From assembly GCF_019649055.1 (NCBI RefSeq), contig NW_026570221.1, forward strand, positions 744,001 through 808,000: a DNA stretch of 64,000 nt, in the 5' to 3' direction. Below the pieces are notes generated by a model. It ran no database searches. It saw only the letters and a program-made list of their open reading frames with translations, and was not told where the DNA came from. Positions within the stretch are counted from its first letter, which is position 1, and each line of letters opens with the position of its first letter. Made by a program: the position numbers and the translations under genes. Positions 25,149 to 36,934 of this stretch are shown here, one piece after another. The DNA comes from Paramacrobiotus metropolitanus. Lineage: Eukaryota > Tardigrada > Eutardigrada > Parachela > Macrobiotidae.

Positions 25149-25389
25149 TGCCCCGTCCGTTTGGAAGATAAGATCACGCCTTGCCGTGGCATTGTTGCTG
25201 CCCGGGTCGGCGATGTTGTTATTTTAGGAGGCAACGTTTCCAGGTTCGAATGTTAGTATAAACCGGGGTTGGAGGCCGAGGTCTGTGTCTTGCATAATCA
25301 ATTAATAAATATGCCAGTGCTAATTGCTCAGTGCTAATTGCTCGGTATTAGCCGTTTTAGTGGTTTTGATCTATTGCTGTGAGTTCTGT

Positions 25390-26736
25390 TTGATAGTCGG
25401 TCCAGAACAAGATTCACCGCATCGCAATGATGGCAGATCACTCAACGGTAGTGATGGAAAAACTAAGCTAAACTAAATTCGGTTAAACTAAAAACTTGGT
25501 TAAAAGAGTCAGCCGCCTAAATCGGCTTGGTTAAAACTTTTAGTCAACTAAATTTTCTTGGCTAAAACATTTAGTGACTAAAAGTGGTTTGGTTAAAATT
25601 CTTAGTCGGTTAACCAAAGTAAGCGGAAACTAATAATCATAATTCTTATAATTATAATTTTTTTTTCATATGATTTTATTTTCATACGGTTTTATGTACC
25701 CAGATCATGATACTGATGTTGCCTACTCTAGTATCGGCATTTATGAACCATCCGTAAAACCCAAGCTACAGCTAAAGTTTGAAGTCAAGTCAAGAAAGTC
25801 ACAAAAATTAATTTCGCAGCATTTAACCCGTTAAATTACCCGTTAATGTTATGGTAATAAATTGGGACAGTAAAATAAAAAAACAGGCCGTAACGACGGT
25901 GGTTGATTGTAGCTGATAAAGGGCCCGGTTAGGCAGAATGTCACGCTGTCAACCGCCCGCATACGCATACTGTATGCCGCATGCAGCAGCAAGCGGCTGT
26001 ATGCGGCATACAGCCGCTTGCTGCCTGCATGCAGTCGGCAGCTGCGAAAGACCCCTACGCCCGGGTGGAGATTATATACAGCTCCGTACTTGAGCGATAT
26101 ACGTAATTTTGCCAAACTTCATTGGGAAAAACTACCAATAAATAAAATTGGTTAACCGCGATTAACTTTCAAGTTTTAGTAGCTAAAATTGACTCGGTTA
26201 AAACTTTTAGTCAACTAAAAGTTCATGACTAATTTTTTTAGCTGCCTAAAATTGGTTTGCTAATTTTTTTAGTTTTAGCCAGGTTAACCGACGTTAACCG
26301 ACTAATTAGTCGGCTAATTTTAGTTTTTCCATCACTACTCAACGGTCGTGTTCTCAACAAGGAAGGAGATGCCGGCAGCGGCTTAGATTTGTTATGCCAC
26401 TAGCGGCAATTAAAAGGGAAACGACCACGAAAGTTTTCACTTCTCGCCCTCAAAAAGACGTTTTTGTAGTAACAGTAATTTTTATGACACTAGGAAGCCA
26501 AAACAATTTCTTTACACTGGAACCACTGGCGCAAAAGCCGTTTATGCATGCAACATTCGGTTGGGTAGTCATGGCTCATGGCTGTAAAAAAATTTCAAAA
26601 AGTCGTCTCATTATGGACCGATCGTCTTTAAATTTTGCAGTGCATTTAAGTGCGGAAGTCGTTTCTACAGCCGTCTGCAATCCAGCAAGAGCTTCAAAAT
26701 TTGTTTACATTATAATTGATAATTTGTACAACATTT
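25390..26736 (+). mobile_element. Dispersed repeat B, interrupted by the hAT element
   Basis: Sequence left (gtccagaaca near 25400) and right (cgtgttctcaaca, then cactagcggcaatt, then ttatggaccgat, ending tgtacaacat at 26733) of the hAT element matches the continuous copy at 34130-34645. Its right end joins the broken 3' end of array copy 2 at 26737, so it likely caused or followed that truncation. Confidence 0.65.
25449..26337. mobile_element. Non-autonomous hAT-type DNA transposon (889 bp)
   Basis: Terminal inverted repeats tagtgatggaaaaactaa (18 bp, perfect) bound the element. Direct 8-bp target duplications ctcaacgg lie at 25441-25448 and 26338-26345. The termini and 8-bp duplication fit the hAT superfamily. 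Subterminal ggttaa and ttttagtc words recur in both arms. The middle contains a perfect 18-bp-arm palindrome around 25990-26030. No transposase is encoded. It is nested in another repeat. Confidence 0.9.
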
Positions 26737-27872
26737 GATTCATCGTCGTCGATGGTGGACAGCACCGTCGTAATTTGATCGGACGCCCCGCTTGCTGGCG
26801 CCTGAGTTTGCTGAACCGGCCACTTCGTCCCTGCCGACGCGGAGAAGCAGCAGATCTCTGCTGTGCTACATCCCATCGCCCTCTGGGTCAGACTGAGGGC
26901 ACGGCATTCCTGGAATAACCGGGTCCTGGGGACACATTTGCCGGTCACCCCGGGATGGTTGGTCGGATGGCAGATGGGGCGGTTGTCCGCGGCGCTGGAC
27001 GATGAAATCGGCGTGGATGAGCCATTCGTAGAATCCTGCGTCAGACCCTCCGAAATGGATGCCAAGGTGGAAGTCACCGGCGTCACTGAGGACCCTGCTG
27101 TCGGTGTCGGCCCATCCACGAAACAACAGAACTGGCCGCGTGCGCACTGCTTGGACCTGGACATCTGTTTCCCGCGGCAGTTAGCTGTCAGTTTATCCAG
27201 GTGCCAGCAGCCTCCGTCCGTCACCCAGGGGTTACTCAACGGGGAGCAGGCGTCACCGTTTTGAGGCGTCTTGTTGTTCGGTGCCGGTGTCGTGCTCCCA
27301 TCTCCGCCGCCGGCATCCCCGGACAGCGTCGAACCAGAACCCCCGGTCGCGGTTAACCCCCCGGGCGCCGACGTCGGTCTTCTGGAACTGGGCGCGGTAA
27401 CATCGTCGCGGGATCTACCATTGTCAAAGCAGCAGTGATGGCTGGGTCTACAGTCGGCGGAAAGGGAGAGCTGCAGAATCCTGCATTTTTGGGCAATCTG
27501 CTGATCCAGGACGCAGACGCCATCCTTCACGGCCGGCTGGGTGCGGGGCGAACACGCTTTACCAGCTGGAAGATAACGGAAAGGACGGCGCGTACTAGCG
27601 CTGCTGTGACCACTCGGGAAGGCAGCGACGTTATTGGAGGTAAAATCTGAGCCGGAAGCGGAGTCATTGAAGCAGCACCAACTGTTCGTGACGCAATCCC
27701 GGGAGGGCGCCGCCTTCTCCAGGTCGCCGACGCAACGGGAACGTAGCTCGAGTACCGCCATACACGTGCCGTTCGTGACTGCTGGGAAGGAGGTGGGGAT
27801 GCAGCTGCGGGCAGTGCAAACGCCCAGGGCGCAGGTCAGCAGAAGGAGCATAACGCGCACGCGACCGCCCAT
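26737..27872 (-). pseudogene. Array copy 2: truncated four-module six-Cys secreted protein
   Basis: The open frame runs from the MGG start (27872; an in-frame ATG also lies at 27878) through a signal peptide and modules at 27672-27803, 27429-27554, 27123-27248 and 26847-26972. After TIDDDESN homology stops at 26737, and 13-14 codons of dispersed repeat B follow to a stop at 26694. The downstream modules found in copies 1 and 3 are missing. The 5' leader is also lost: the ATG directly follows a TATA-like gtttcatatgatc stretch, without the GCCCGCGCT box and GTCGCCA leader. The four remaining modules are intact, so a short secreted product remains possible if any transcript starts upstream. Confidence 0.75.
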
Positions 27873-28254
27873 GATCATATGAAACGATCCGAATAAGAAT
27901 GTCTAGTTGGAGAAAACACAGTGATGATGATAGTTAGCTCCAAAGCGCGATTAGGACAATAATATCAAGACACAGTTTCGGTCAAACAAAAAAAAACCTT
28001 CTCTATAGTCTACAGTACCGATAGAACTGAACCGCCTAAGAAATATTCTGTTAAAAATTCTTGTCTGCGTATAACTAACCTTGCCGGTTTATAGTGGAAT
28101 CCTCTTTCCGCTGTCTACGAAGAATCTGAAACAGTCAACGTTAGTACTGGAGACGTCGTTCACAGAGAAAGATCATTAGTTGCGTTTCATCAAATGAGTC
28201 GTTTTCATATTTCTCTTAGTCGGTGCGCCTGCTGACAGGTGAATTTTCAGTCGG

Positions 28255-28390
28255 TCAGTTGAGCAGTGTCCAACCCGGAAGTGACGGCAGTAAATCGCAC
28301 ATACCTGCTATCTGTGTGGTGGTCAAACCGGTCAGTAGCAGAAGATGGTGCAAATCGCTTAGCCGGTTCACTGAACGGCGCACAACAATT
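28255..28390. promoter_or_regulatory. Shared upstream block, array copy 2
   Basis: Contains ccaacccggaagt, then gtggtcaaaccggtcag, then ccggttcactgaacggcgcac, matching the blocks upstream of other copies. It lies 390-510 bp from the ATG. Confidence 0.5.
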
Positions 28391-30469
28391 TTAACGGATC
28401 AACAAGATTTTAAAAACTCTGAGAAATTGTTACGAAAATTGTTTTTTCTCGGGACGGTACGTTCTTCGCTTCCAAATACAGAAAAACCCTGTGTTTTGTA
28501 AAAAAAAGGTATTTAGAACACTATGTAGAGCCCTGCACGAGCCGAGCCGCATGCTAACGTAACCTAAGTTGCATGCTAACGTTTTCAAAAAATATTTTCA
28601 TCCGAAAAGGTCAATATGCGATGCTGTTTCTCCGCATTCCGACTAACTCAGCCGGCATTGTTAAAGCTTACCAGCGCGTGCAGAAAACGTTTAAATGATG
28701 AACACGTTTACGAGGGCATATCGCAAGAAGTATTTTTTCCCCACGCAATAAAAGGCCGGTAAGTCAAGCAGTTGTTTCTGTGAGGAAATTCCACCCGCTT
28801 CATCAGCCGTTAGCGCATATAGCCCGGAAAGAAAGAAATTCCAGAAACTTTAAATGCCATTAGTTGTACAAAAAGCCTCATTATCGACGGATTTTCGTCA
28901 AATTCTTTGCACGTAAAAAAAACCTCCGTATCGAGATCACTAATGTCATACAGAGAACCTCGACTGAGTCGACTCTATCATTATCCATGATATTTTAGAA
29001 TGAATTTCAATTTTTATGCATGTTGACGAATTTTTGCACCATGTTCAGTACCGGGTCACTTCCTTTAATGCTGTTTTCTTCATTTTCTTCATGGCGTTTA
29101 TTTCTCTTTTTTTATCGTGAAATATTTTAGACATTGATCGTATTCCCGTGATGAGAAAATAATCACTGTTCAGAATGCAAAGTATAAAGTTGCTGTATCG
29201 AAAAACTAGCAAGAAATCAACTCATATCTATAGTGTTAACTTTTAATAAAATCCGCAAAGTTTTGATGGCAATTTTGCGTGTACACCCTGTAAATGAAAA
29301 ATCCAACGATAAACCGAAAGGTAATTAGGCAGTGATGAAAAAGCAAACAGTGCGGGCACCTTGCCAATGCAAGAGGGCGGTACGAAAGATGTACTGCGTG
29401 ACAGGCAAAGCGCTCGCGGGACATTTCGGCGTGGGACATTTCGTCCTCACGTTTTTCGTCGCAGCTGCTAATTTGTTCTGGGTCAACTCGTTTTGCAGCC
29501 GTTTCGTTCTACGAATTTGGTAGCGCGATTTTTGGGAGTAAAAAAAAAAATTATCGACAGGAAAAGGTAACGAACGAACAGTCATATTGCTATTTGCCAA
29601 AGAAACGCAGTTTTACATGCTCGAGAAAACATTTTAAAAAGTCTGCTATGTTTCAAGAAGTACAAAAAACGCACATAAAAAAGCTTGATTATTAAGGAAA
29701 AAATTCAAATTAACTCATTGCCTACAGCACCAGCCTACAGCACCAGTCGAAACATCGCCTGATGGCAAGTCCTCAAGCTTTAAGCCGCTACACTACGAAA
29801 TTTCTCTAAATAACGGAGCGTTTATGTCGTGAAAATGTTATAACCAAGTACAGTTGTACTCGTAGCATGGCACTAAGTATTAGTTTAATTACGTAGATCA
29901 TGAGTATAGTGGACAGCATCTCGAAAAAAGTATTAACAAACCAAATAAAAAAGTGACAAAGTATTATGTACCTATTATGGAGGTTGACTGCGTTGTACAA
30001 TGATTATGCATTATATTAATTTTTACATTCACAATTTTTTTCCGTTGAACCGCAGACAGTGCTGGGCACTACAGAGTCAGTTCACTAGACAAGTTAAGCT
30101 TATTAAAGCGAATTTTGATTCTATATCTCAACGTTGTCTTCGGCATCAGATACAATAATGCCACATCGAAATGTCTGTACAGTTATACAAACGTTACGAT
30201 ATTTCGAGAAACATCCAAAATCACTTGCGTAATGCGTAATCTTCGTGCTGGTTTACTATTTGTACAACATTGACATCATTTAGCGGTGACGTAGGATGCA
30301 GAATTACAGATACGTAAATACTGCATAAGCACCCGGTTGGTTTACCGGGCATTAAAGCTTACTGCCCGGGGAAAATATACAGTACTACTACAACAAGGCT
30401 AGGGCGACAAACTAGCATGCCCCAGCTTATTTTTTCGGGCTAGGTGTGAGGACAGCCACTTATTCCGTC
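28391..30469. other. Intergenic spacer with repeat debris
   Basis: No gene recognised. Fragments related to dispersed repeats occur near 28.88 kb (aaattctttgcacgtaaa), 29.05 kb (agtaccgggtcacttcc) and 29.79 kb (cactacgaaatttctc). Two tandem copies of cagcaccag lie at about 29726-29748. The final 80 bases match the 3' flank of array copy 1. Confidence 0.45.
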
Positions 30470-32596
30470 TCACTGGGGTGCGGAGACGGTACTTTGGACT
30501 GTGCTGCTGCCGCCCGGGAAACCGGCGACGTCGTTGGAGACGTCCGAGGCGGAATCGGAGGCATTAAAGCAGCACCAGTTACCGCTATCGCAGTCCCGGG
30601 AGGGTGACGCCCTCTGCGGATCTTCCACGCAGTTGGAGCGGACCTCCGCGACGGTCATGCACTTGCCGTCCTTGACGGCCGGGTTGGAGGTCGGCGAGCA
30701 GGTCGTTCCCGGCATTTGCACGGCCGCAACGATCACCGACACGCCGTCCCTGTTTGGCGGGTGCGCAGGGTTTCCGGCGGCCTGCTGTTTGTTCGGCAGG
30801 TTCACCGGAGGCTGGCTCTTCACCCCCTGTGAAACATTGACCGGCCATCGTGCCGGGTTTGCAGCTGCATGTTGCTGTTTCTCATTGCTCTCCACGCTTC
30901 CCGAGACCTGGTTGCCGGACTCGGCGGCGCCTGTCCCCTGTTTGACGCTGACGTCCAACTGACCACCTCCGGTCGGGTCCCACACTTCCACCTTCTTGGA
31001 GACCTCCACAGCACCGGCGCCCTTATCGGCTGCGGCCACGTCATCGTAGCAGCAGTAGCTGCCGGAGGTTCAGTCCTTGGACATGGACACGTTCTTCTTG
31101 TTGCACTGGGCGTCAAACTGCCACACCCTCAGACAGACGCCGTTGTGGACGCTCAGATTATCTAAGGGCGTGCAGCTGACCAGCGCCGGGAGACTGACGT
31201 TGTTGACTGCCGATTGCGTCGCTTGCGCCAGGGTCACGTTCTTTGCGATGACGTTCTCTGGGAAGATGCAGCACCATTCGCGTGGATGACAGTCATGGGA
31301 TCTGGCGGCGGCGCGGGCTTTACATTCCTTGGCCAGACCGGATGTGGAGACGCACTGGCCCCGTTCGGTGTGGTTGCTGGTGGGATGGCACTGTTTGATG
31401 GCGAAGGACTTTGCAGGCGGTTGTGTTGTTGGCTGGGGTTGTGGAACCGTCGACTGATTGTCGGACTCATCGGATTCATCGTTGTCGATACTAGACGACG
31501 CCCCGGCCAATGGTGCTTTGGTCTGCTGCACCGGAGACTCCGTCGTTTTCGGCGCGCTGAAGCAGCAGATCTCTGCTGCGCTACATCCCGTCGCCCTCTT
31601 GGTCAGGCTGAGGGCACGGCATTCCCGGGATAACTGGGTCACGGGGGCACATTTGCCGGTCACCCCGGGGTGGTTGGTCGGGTGACAGATGGTGCGGTTG
31701 TCCGCGGTTGTAAGGCCGGATGACGAAATCGTCGTTAGCGCGCCATCCGAAAGCGGCGCCGAGATCGTAGTGGACGTCGGCGTCTGTGAGGACCCAGTTG
31801 TTGGTTGCGGCCGACCCACGAAACAGCAGAACTGATGTGGTGCGCACTGGTTGGACTTGGACATCTGCGTACCGCGGCAGTTGGCCGACAGCTTATCCAG
31901 GTTCCAGCAGACTCCGTCCGTCACCCAGGGGTTACTCAACGGTGAGCAGGCGCCACCGTTTTGAGGAGTGGCGGTGTTCGGTGCCGGCGTTGTCGTCACT
32001 TCGTTGTCATCATCACCGTCGGCACTTCCGGACAGTGTCGCACCGGATCCTCCGGACACCGTGGGCGTGCCGAGTGCCGGCATCGGACTTCCAGGACTGG
32101 GCGTGGTCATGCCGGCACGAGAGGTGTTCCATGTCCTTAAGTCAGTGTCAAAGCAGCAGTGTTGGTTGGGTCCACAATCAGCGGACAGGGAGAGCTGCAG
32201 GAGTCTGCATTTTCTCGCAATCTGGTTATCCAGAACGCAGACGCCGCCTTCCACGGTCGGCTGGGTGCGGGGCGAGCACACTCTACCAGCTGGAAGACGA
32301 CTGATAGGACGGCGAGTACTAGCGCTGCTGTAGCCACCCGCGGCGATGGCGATGTTGTTATCAGCAGCGTCCGATTCGGAAGTGGAGTCACTGAAGCAGC
32401 ACCAAGTGCCGGTGACGCAGTCTCGGGAGGGTGACGCCTTCTCCTGGTCGCCGACGCAGCGGGAACGCACTTCTTGGACGGTCATACACGTGCCGCTCGT
32501 GACAGCCGGGTGGGAGGTGGGGATACAGCTGCGTGCAGTGCAAACGCCCAGGGCGCAGATTAAGAAAAAGAAGGTAGCGCACACGCGCCCGCCCAT
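30470..32596 (-). pseudogene. Array copy 3: seven-module six-Cys secreted protein with one Cys codon replaced by TGA
   Basis: A single intronless frame runs from the MGG start (32596) to a stop at 30470, with signal peptide MGGRVCATFFFLICALGVCT. Modules lie at 32396-32527, 32153-32278, 31823-31948, 31562-31687, 31268-31390, 31049-31174 and 30569-30700. The only break is TGA at 31072-31070, exactly at the fourth cysteine of module 6, where copy 1 has TGC. The frame after it is unchanged and keeps its cysteines. Relative to copy 1, the last two modules are deleted and the tail is GGSSTVQSTVSAPQ. It is either a very young pseudogene or a protein ending early at 31070. Selenocysteine recoding is conceivable but unsupported. 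Promoter box, TATA-like element and upstream block are intact. Confidence 0.82.
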
Positions 32597-32625
32597 AATG
32601 GCGACGCGGTAAAGGTCTGCAGTAA

Positions 32626-32662
32626 AGCGCGGGCTCCCAGTGTCCACTCACTTAAATATAAC
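32626..32662 (-). promoter_or_regulatory. GCCCGCGCT box and TATA-like element, array copy 3
   Basis: The box (32626-32634) lies 30 bp before the ATG at 32596. A good TATA-like sequence, gttatatttaag on the minus strand (32651-32662), lies about 20 bp further upstream, so transcription may start near the box. Confidence 0.6.
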
Positions 32663-32809
32663 GGAATCAAGTATTATGAAATATTACCAGGCAAACGATT
32701 CGTTCGTTCTTCAGCGCCGCAAATATACTGATTAGTGATTCTGATCGACGTCTCCAGTTAAGAAGAAACTTTCATAGCATTTGAATTTCCGAGTTAATGC
32801 GCGTGATGA

Positions 32810-32950
32810 GTGAGTAATCCTTCAGTTGCTTGTCTAACCCGGAACTCGGCAGTCAGTTTATCGCGCGTATGTGGTGGCTTAACCGGTCCGCAGCCGGATG
32901 CGCTACGAATTGACTACCGGTTCGTTGAACGGCGCACGACCGGCAACGGC
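32810..32950. promoter_or_regulatory. Shared upstream block, array copy 3
   Basis: Contains taacccggaactc, then gtggcttaaccggtcc, then cggttcgttgaacggcgcac. It is highly similar to the block upstream of copy 1, about 230-350 bp from the ATG. Confidence 0.5.
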
Positions 32951-33309
32951 AGCTGCTTCTGATCAGGAACGCAACATCAATCTACAGCACATTACATACA
33001 AACAAGCGTCATTATTTCAAAAACCGGCATATACAACTGTGCAGGAGAATTTCAACCTGTCGTGTCGCCGAATGATGCCAACAACATCTTCTCATACTTT
33101 TGAATGACGACGGCGCCTTCATTTAGCATACAATTTTCGGGTGAATCGTAACGGGGACAAAGATAAGTTCTAAAAAAATATGCAAACAAGAAATTATTAT
33201 ATACGATTATTACATAATACACCGTCGAGGAAGCTCGATGCGCATCTTTGATAATACTCGGTTGTGCAGTTTCCGAATAAAATCTGAAGATAATCAATTT
33301 GATGACGAG

Positions 33310-33490
33310 ATTCTTTTTATTTCATGCTGCGCGCAGAATGGGTTTCCACGTCAACGCACGCTAAATATACATGGCTATGCACGCTAAATATGGTAAAACA
33401 ATGCAAAAAGTTTGTAAGAGTGAGTGTAAAAGCGACAGTTTCCGTGTTTGTTACGGGAATTTGTTGCCCATTACCGGGTCACTTCCCTTA
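33310..33490 (+). repeat. Dispersed repeat A
   Basis: Contains tgctgcgcgcagaatggg and gagtgtaaaagcgacagtttc, and ends attaccgggtcacttccc, matching the copy at 24340-24510. Confidence 0.6.
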
Positions 33491-34129
33491 AAATTACTGG
33501 TGGGGTTATACTAACTTTTACTGGCTGGTCGTGCGTGGAACTATATCGACAAATGCGGATGCTGGATTCGACCCATGCCGGGCAGTTTGTCCCGGTGTCC
33601 CGCTATTTTGTCAACCGTCCCTTCGTCGAACAGACATGTTGTCCAACCGTCACGACTTCTAGCAAGTGTTTAGCTAAACCATCTTTAGCTATTAACACGT
33701 TGCTCATAAGCATCGCAGCTGGAATTGCTTATACAGCGCTTCCAAGGAGCAAACGGCTGTTCAGGTTGGAAAAGGTCACGAAGCAGTTATTATCATCATT
33801 GCCAGAATCGAAATCGAAATACCAGTCTACTGTGCGGCCAGATCGCAGGCCTAACTTATTAGAACGTCGTCCCGTAAGAACGGAAGAGGAAATGAAACCG
33901 AGATCAGGTTTAGAAATTAAATGGTCAGCTTTCGATAATGTGTCTAGTCATTATATGCTCTTGGGGAACTGGTCAAAACATGTACTCACACATAGACAAC
34001 CGCATGGACAACATTCATCCGCCTTAGTATAACTGATCAGTCTATCGAGCGTACGTGCAAACCGGAACTCCAGGGTCACCTTAACACCTTAGAGCCGGCC
34101 ATACTGACGTCGTATGACCACTGACAACC
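33491..34129 (+). other. Unrecognised open frame in repeat-rich spacer
   Basis: An open frame to 34032 (up to 194 codons from 33448) contains one hydrophobic stretch (LAINTLLISIAAGIAYTAL). It begins inside dispersed repeat A, and its end shares acaacattcat-type sequence with 6.0 kb. I see no family signature; it may be part of a repeat rather than a gene. Confidence 0.25.
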
Positions 34130-34645
34130 GATCCAGAACAGGAATCGTTACATGGCAAATGGCTGAACGGCCGTGTTCGTAACAGGGAAGGGGATGTCGG
34201 CAGCAGCCTACAATACAGTCTGAATATTTTTTATGGCCACTAGCGGCAATTGAGGAAATTGACCCGGCAAATTGTATCTACAACTTCGTGATACTTGCAC
34301 GAAAGGTTTCACTTTCTCGACTCCCAAAGACTTTTTTATATTGGCAGTATTTTTTATGACTTCATGTAGTCATACGATTTCGATACTCTGGTGTAACAGC
34401 CGTTTATGCGTGTAGCATTCGGTTGGGACGTTATGAGTGTGAGGAAATTCCAGAAAGTTTACCGCATTCACATGTATGAACACCTGGCCTCACCATCCGC
34501 ACCAAAAAGTTTCCTTATGGACCGTTCTTCTTCAAATTTTGTCTGAAAAGGCACGTAAGTAGTTTTTACAGCGGACCAAGGCTCTAGCATAGGCTAGAAA
34601 TCTTGTTCACATTACAGTTGATTATATGTACAACATCCGCAATAC
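34130..34645 (+). mobile_element. Dispersed repeat B, uninterrupted copy
   Basis: Contains gatccagaacaggaatcg, cgtgttcgtaacaggg, cactagcggcaattgagg and ttatggaccgttcttc, and ends tatgtacaacat. The same order is seen on the two sides of the hAT element at 25.4-26.7 kb, so it serves as the empty-site comparison. Confidence 0.6.
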
Positions 34646-34726
34646 AGCCACCGACACCGGCATCATAATGAAAGTACCACGCGCTGCAATTACACACCGT
34701 TCATTTTCCGTGCACAAAACATCCCG

Positions 34727-36156
34727 CTAGTCAACAATCATTACAATGGCACAGAATACTCGATATAAGCCAACAGCTTTTGTACACTGTTGGAAAAAGA
34801 GTGCCGGCCGCTGCTCGCTGCTCCAGGACGCCGTGGGACGCGGTGGCGTCGGCGCAACAGCACCAGTCTTCGCTTGTACAGTGCGGCGAGCTTTTGACCG
34901 ACTGTTTCTTACAGCGGACCCGGAAGTACCGCGTCGGCATGCTCTAACCGTCGCTGCTGTCCGGTCTTTTGTCGGGGCTGCACCGCCTCCGGGGTACTTT
35001 CGGCGGCTGAGAAGGACGGGATGGCCCTTTTCAGGTGATCCAAGAATTCCATGACGCCGGCGAGATGACTGAAGCAGCACCAACTGTCCTTGTCACAGTC
35101 CATGGAAGGAGACACCTTCTGCTGGTCTCCGAAGCACCGCAAACGCATCTCGGGTATGGTCATACACTTGCCGTCGAGGGCGGCGGGGTTTGATTCGGGA
35201 ATGCAGTGGCCTACCGGATGTATGGAGTCGTTGCTGAATCGTGACTTCTTGGACGCACTGGAACCGACGGTGTAGTTGCCGTGCAGCACCACGTTCCTTA
35301 CAGTGGACGCTTCGATCGATGGCTATTGGGGCTGGGGAAGTGGCGACTGGGAAGTAGACACCGGCGTCGTGCCCGATCCAGTATTCGGTGTCGGCCTAAT
35401 CACAAAGCAGCAGAACTGGTTGCGCTCGCACTGTTTGGACCTGGACATCAGTTTACCGAGGCAGTTAGCCTTCAGCATGCGCAGTTGCAAACAGACTCCG
35501 TCCGTCACCAAGGGGGTACTCAACGGGGAGCAGGCGCCACCGTTTTGAGGCGCCGGCGTCGTAGTTCCTTCGTGTACGTCGTCGGCACCTCCGGGCAGCG
35601 TCAAACCGGACCCTCCGGACGCAGCCGACCCTCCGAGCTCCGGCTTCGGACGTCCAGGTTTGAGCGTAGTAACACCGGCACGGAAGGTGGTCGATGCTCT
35701 AGGGACATTATCGAAGCAGTAGTATTGGTTGGGCCCACAGTCGGAGGACCGGGATATTTGAATGGTCCTGCATTTGCTGGAGATGTGGATGCCATCGACG
35801 CAGACGCCGTCCTTAAATGTCGATTGGGTGCGGGGCGAGCACGCTCTGTCGGAGAGATCTTCATCGACACGGTCAGCACTAGCGCTGCTGTAGCTGCCCG
35901 CGGGGCGGCGGTCTGGTTGTTGGTGGCGTCCGAATCAAAACTGGAGTCATTGAAGCAGCACCAACTGCCCGTGACGCAGTCCCGGGAGGGCGACGCCTTC
36001 TCGTGGTCGCCGACGCAGCGGGAACGCACTTAGGAGACGGTCATACACGTTCCGTTCGTGACAGCCGGGAGGGAGGAAGGGATGCAGCTGCGCGCTGTGC
36101 AGATGCCCAGGGCGCAGGTTAACAGAAAAGAAAGTAGCGCACGTCCGCCCGCCCAT
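34727..36156 (-). pseudogene. Array copy 4: heavily damaged six-Cys secreted protein
   Basis: The MGG start (36156) is followed by a frameshift within the signal peptide, so the Leu-rich core is read out of frame. Module 1 (35955-36086) has TAA in place of a Glu codon. Module 2 (35716-35841) has Tyr-Cys in place of Cys-Cys and sits in another frame. Module 3 (35407-35532) is intact. Next come a copy-1 module-8-like unit (35074-35205) and a last module (34857-34982) with TAG at its second-cysteine region. The middle four modules are absent. Tail sequence runs to about 34731. Clearly a pseudogene. Confidence 0.8.
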
Positions 36157-36185
36157 GCTGGCGACGGAGTAAAGATCTGTGGTAG

Positions 36186-36194
36186 AGCGCGGGC
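36186..36194 (-). promoter_or_regulatory. GCCCGCGCT box, array copy 4
   Basis: The box lies 30 bp before the ATG at 36156, with the GTCGCCA leader between, although the coding part is dead. This gives an unconstrained reference for the element. Confidence 0.55.
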
Positions 36195-36584
36195 TGTACA
36201 CCATGCTCAAGCGGTCATAAAAAAGGATCCGAATAAGAAACGTCTTGCTGGACGAAACAAAGAGATGTCTCACGTAGTAAGTTCCAAAGCGCAATGAGAA
36301 CAAGAATATCTACTCTAGGCAATCAATCACAATTCACAAACACCTTCTCGACACTGCCGATACAGCTGAATCGCCTAAGAAAAATTAAATATTCGGTGGA
36401 AAATTCTCCTGCCATGGAATAAGTGATCTCGCCGGTTTATAGCGAAATCCTCTTTCCGCTTGCGGTCTATGAAGGAACTGTTGTAATTTGCCTCAGCACT
36501 GGAGACATCGTTCACAGATTAAATCAATCACTTGCATCGTCTTCACATTTCTATGAGTCGGTGCGCCCGCTGACAGATGACTTT

Positions 36585-36725
36585 TCAATCTGTCAGTTGA
36601 ATTATGTCCAACCCGGAAGTTGGAAAGCAGTATATGGCACATATGTAGTGGTCAAACCGGTCAGCAGCAGAATGTGCTTCGAATTGGCTGCCGGGTTCGT
36701 TCAACAGCGCACAAAGATTTCAACG
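36585..36725. promoter_or_regulatory. Shared upstream block, array copy 4
   Basis: Contains ccaacccggaagt, then gtggtcaaaccggtcag, then a gttcgttcaacagcgcac-like part, 430-570 bp from the ATG. The plus frame 36423-36752 across it is similar to one at 28223-28501, which probably reflects DNA homology only. Confidence 0.5.
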
Positions 36726-36934
36726 GATCAACAACAATTTTACAAATTCTGAGGGATTGTTACGAAAATTGTTTTTTGCTCAGCAAGGCACTTTTTTCGA
36801 TTCCTAATCCCGAAAAATCTCATCTTTTGTAAAGTACTCGCAGATAGAATACTAACCCAATATGCCTAAAGATATTTTTATCTGGAAAGGTGAATAGGCA
36901 GAGCTATTTGTCCGTATTCTGACCGACTCAGCCG

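Noticed and set aside
31070-31072. Selenoprotein gene
   Set aside because: Only one TGA, no SECIS element that I could see, and the neighbouring copies are pseudogenes; kept only as a low-probability idea.
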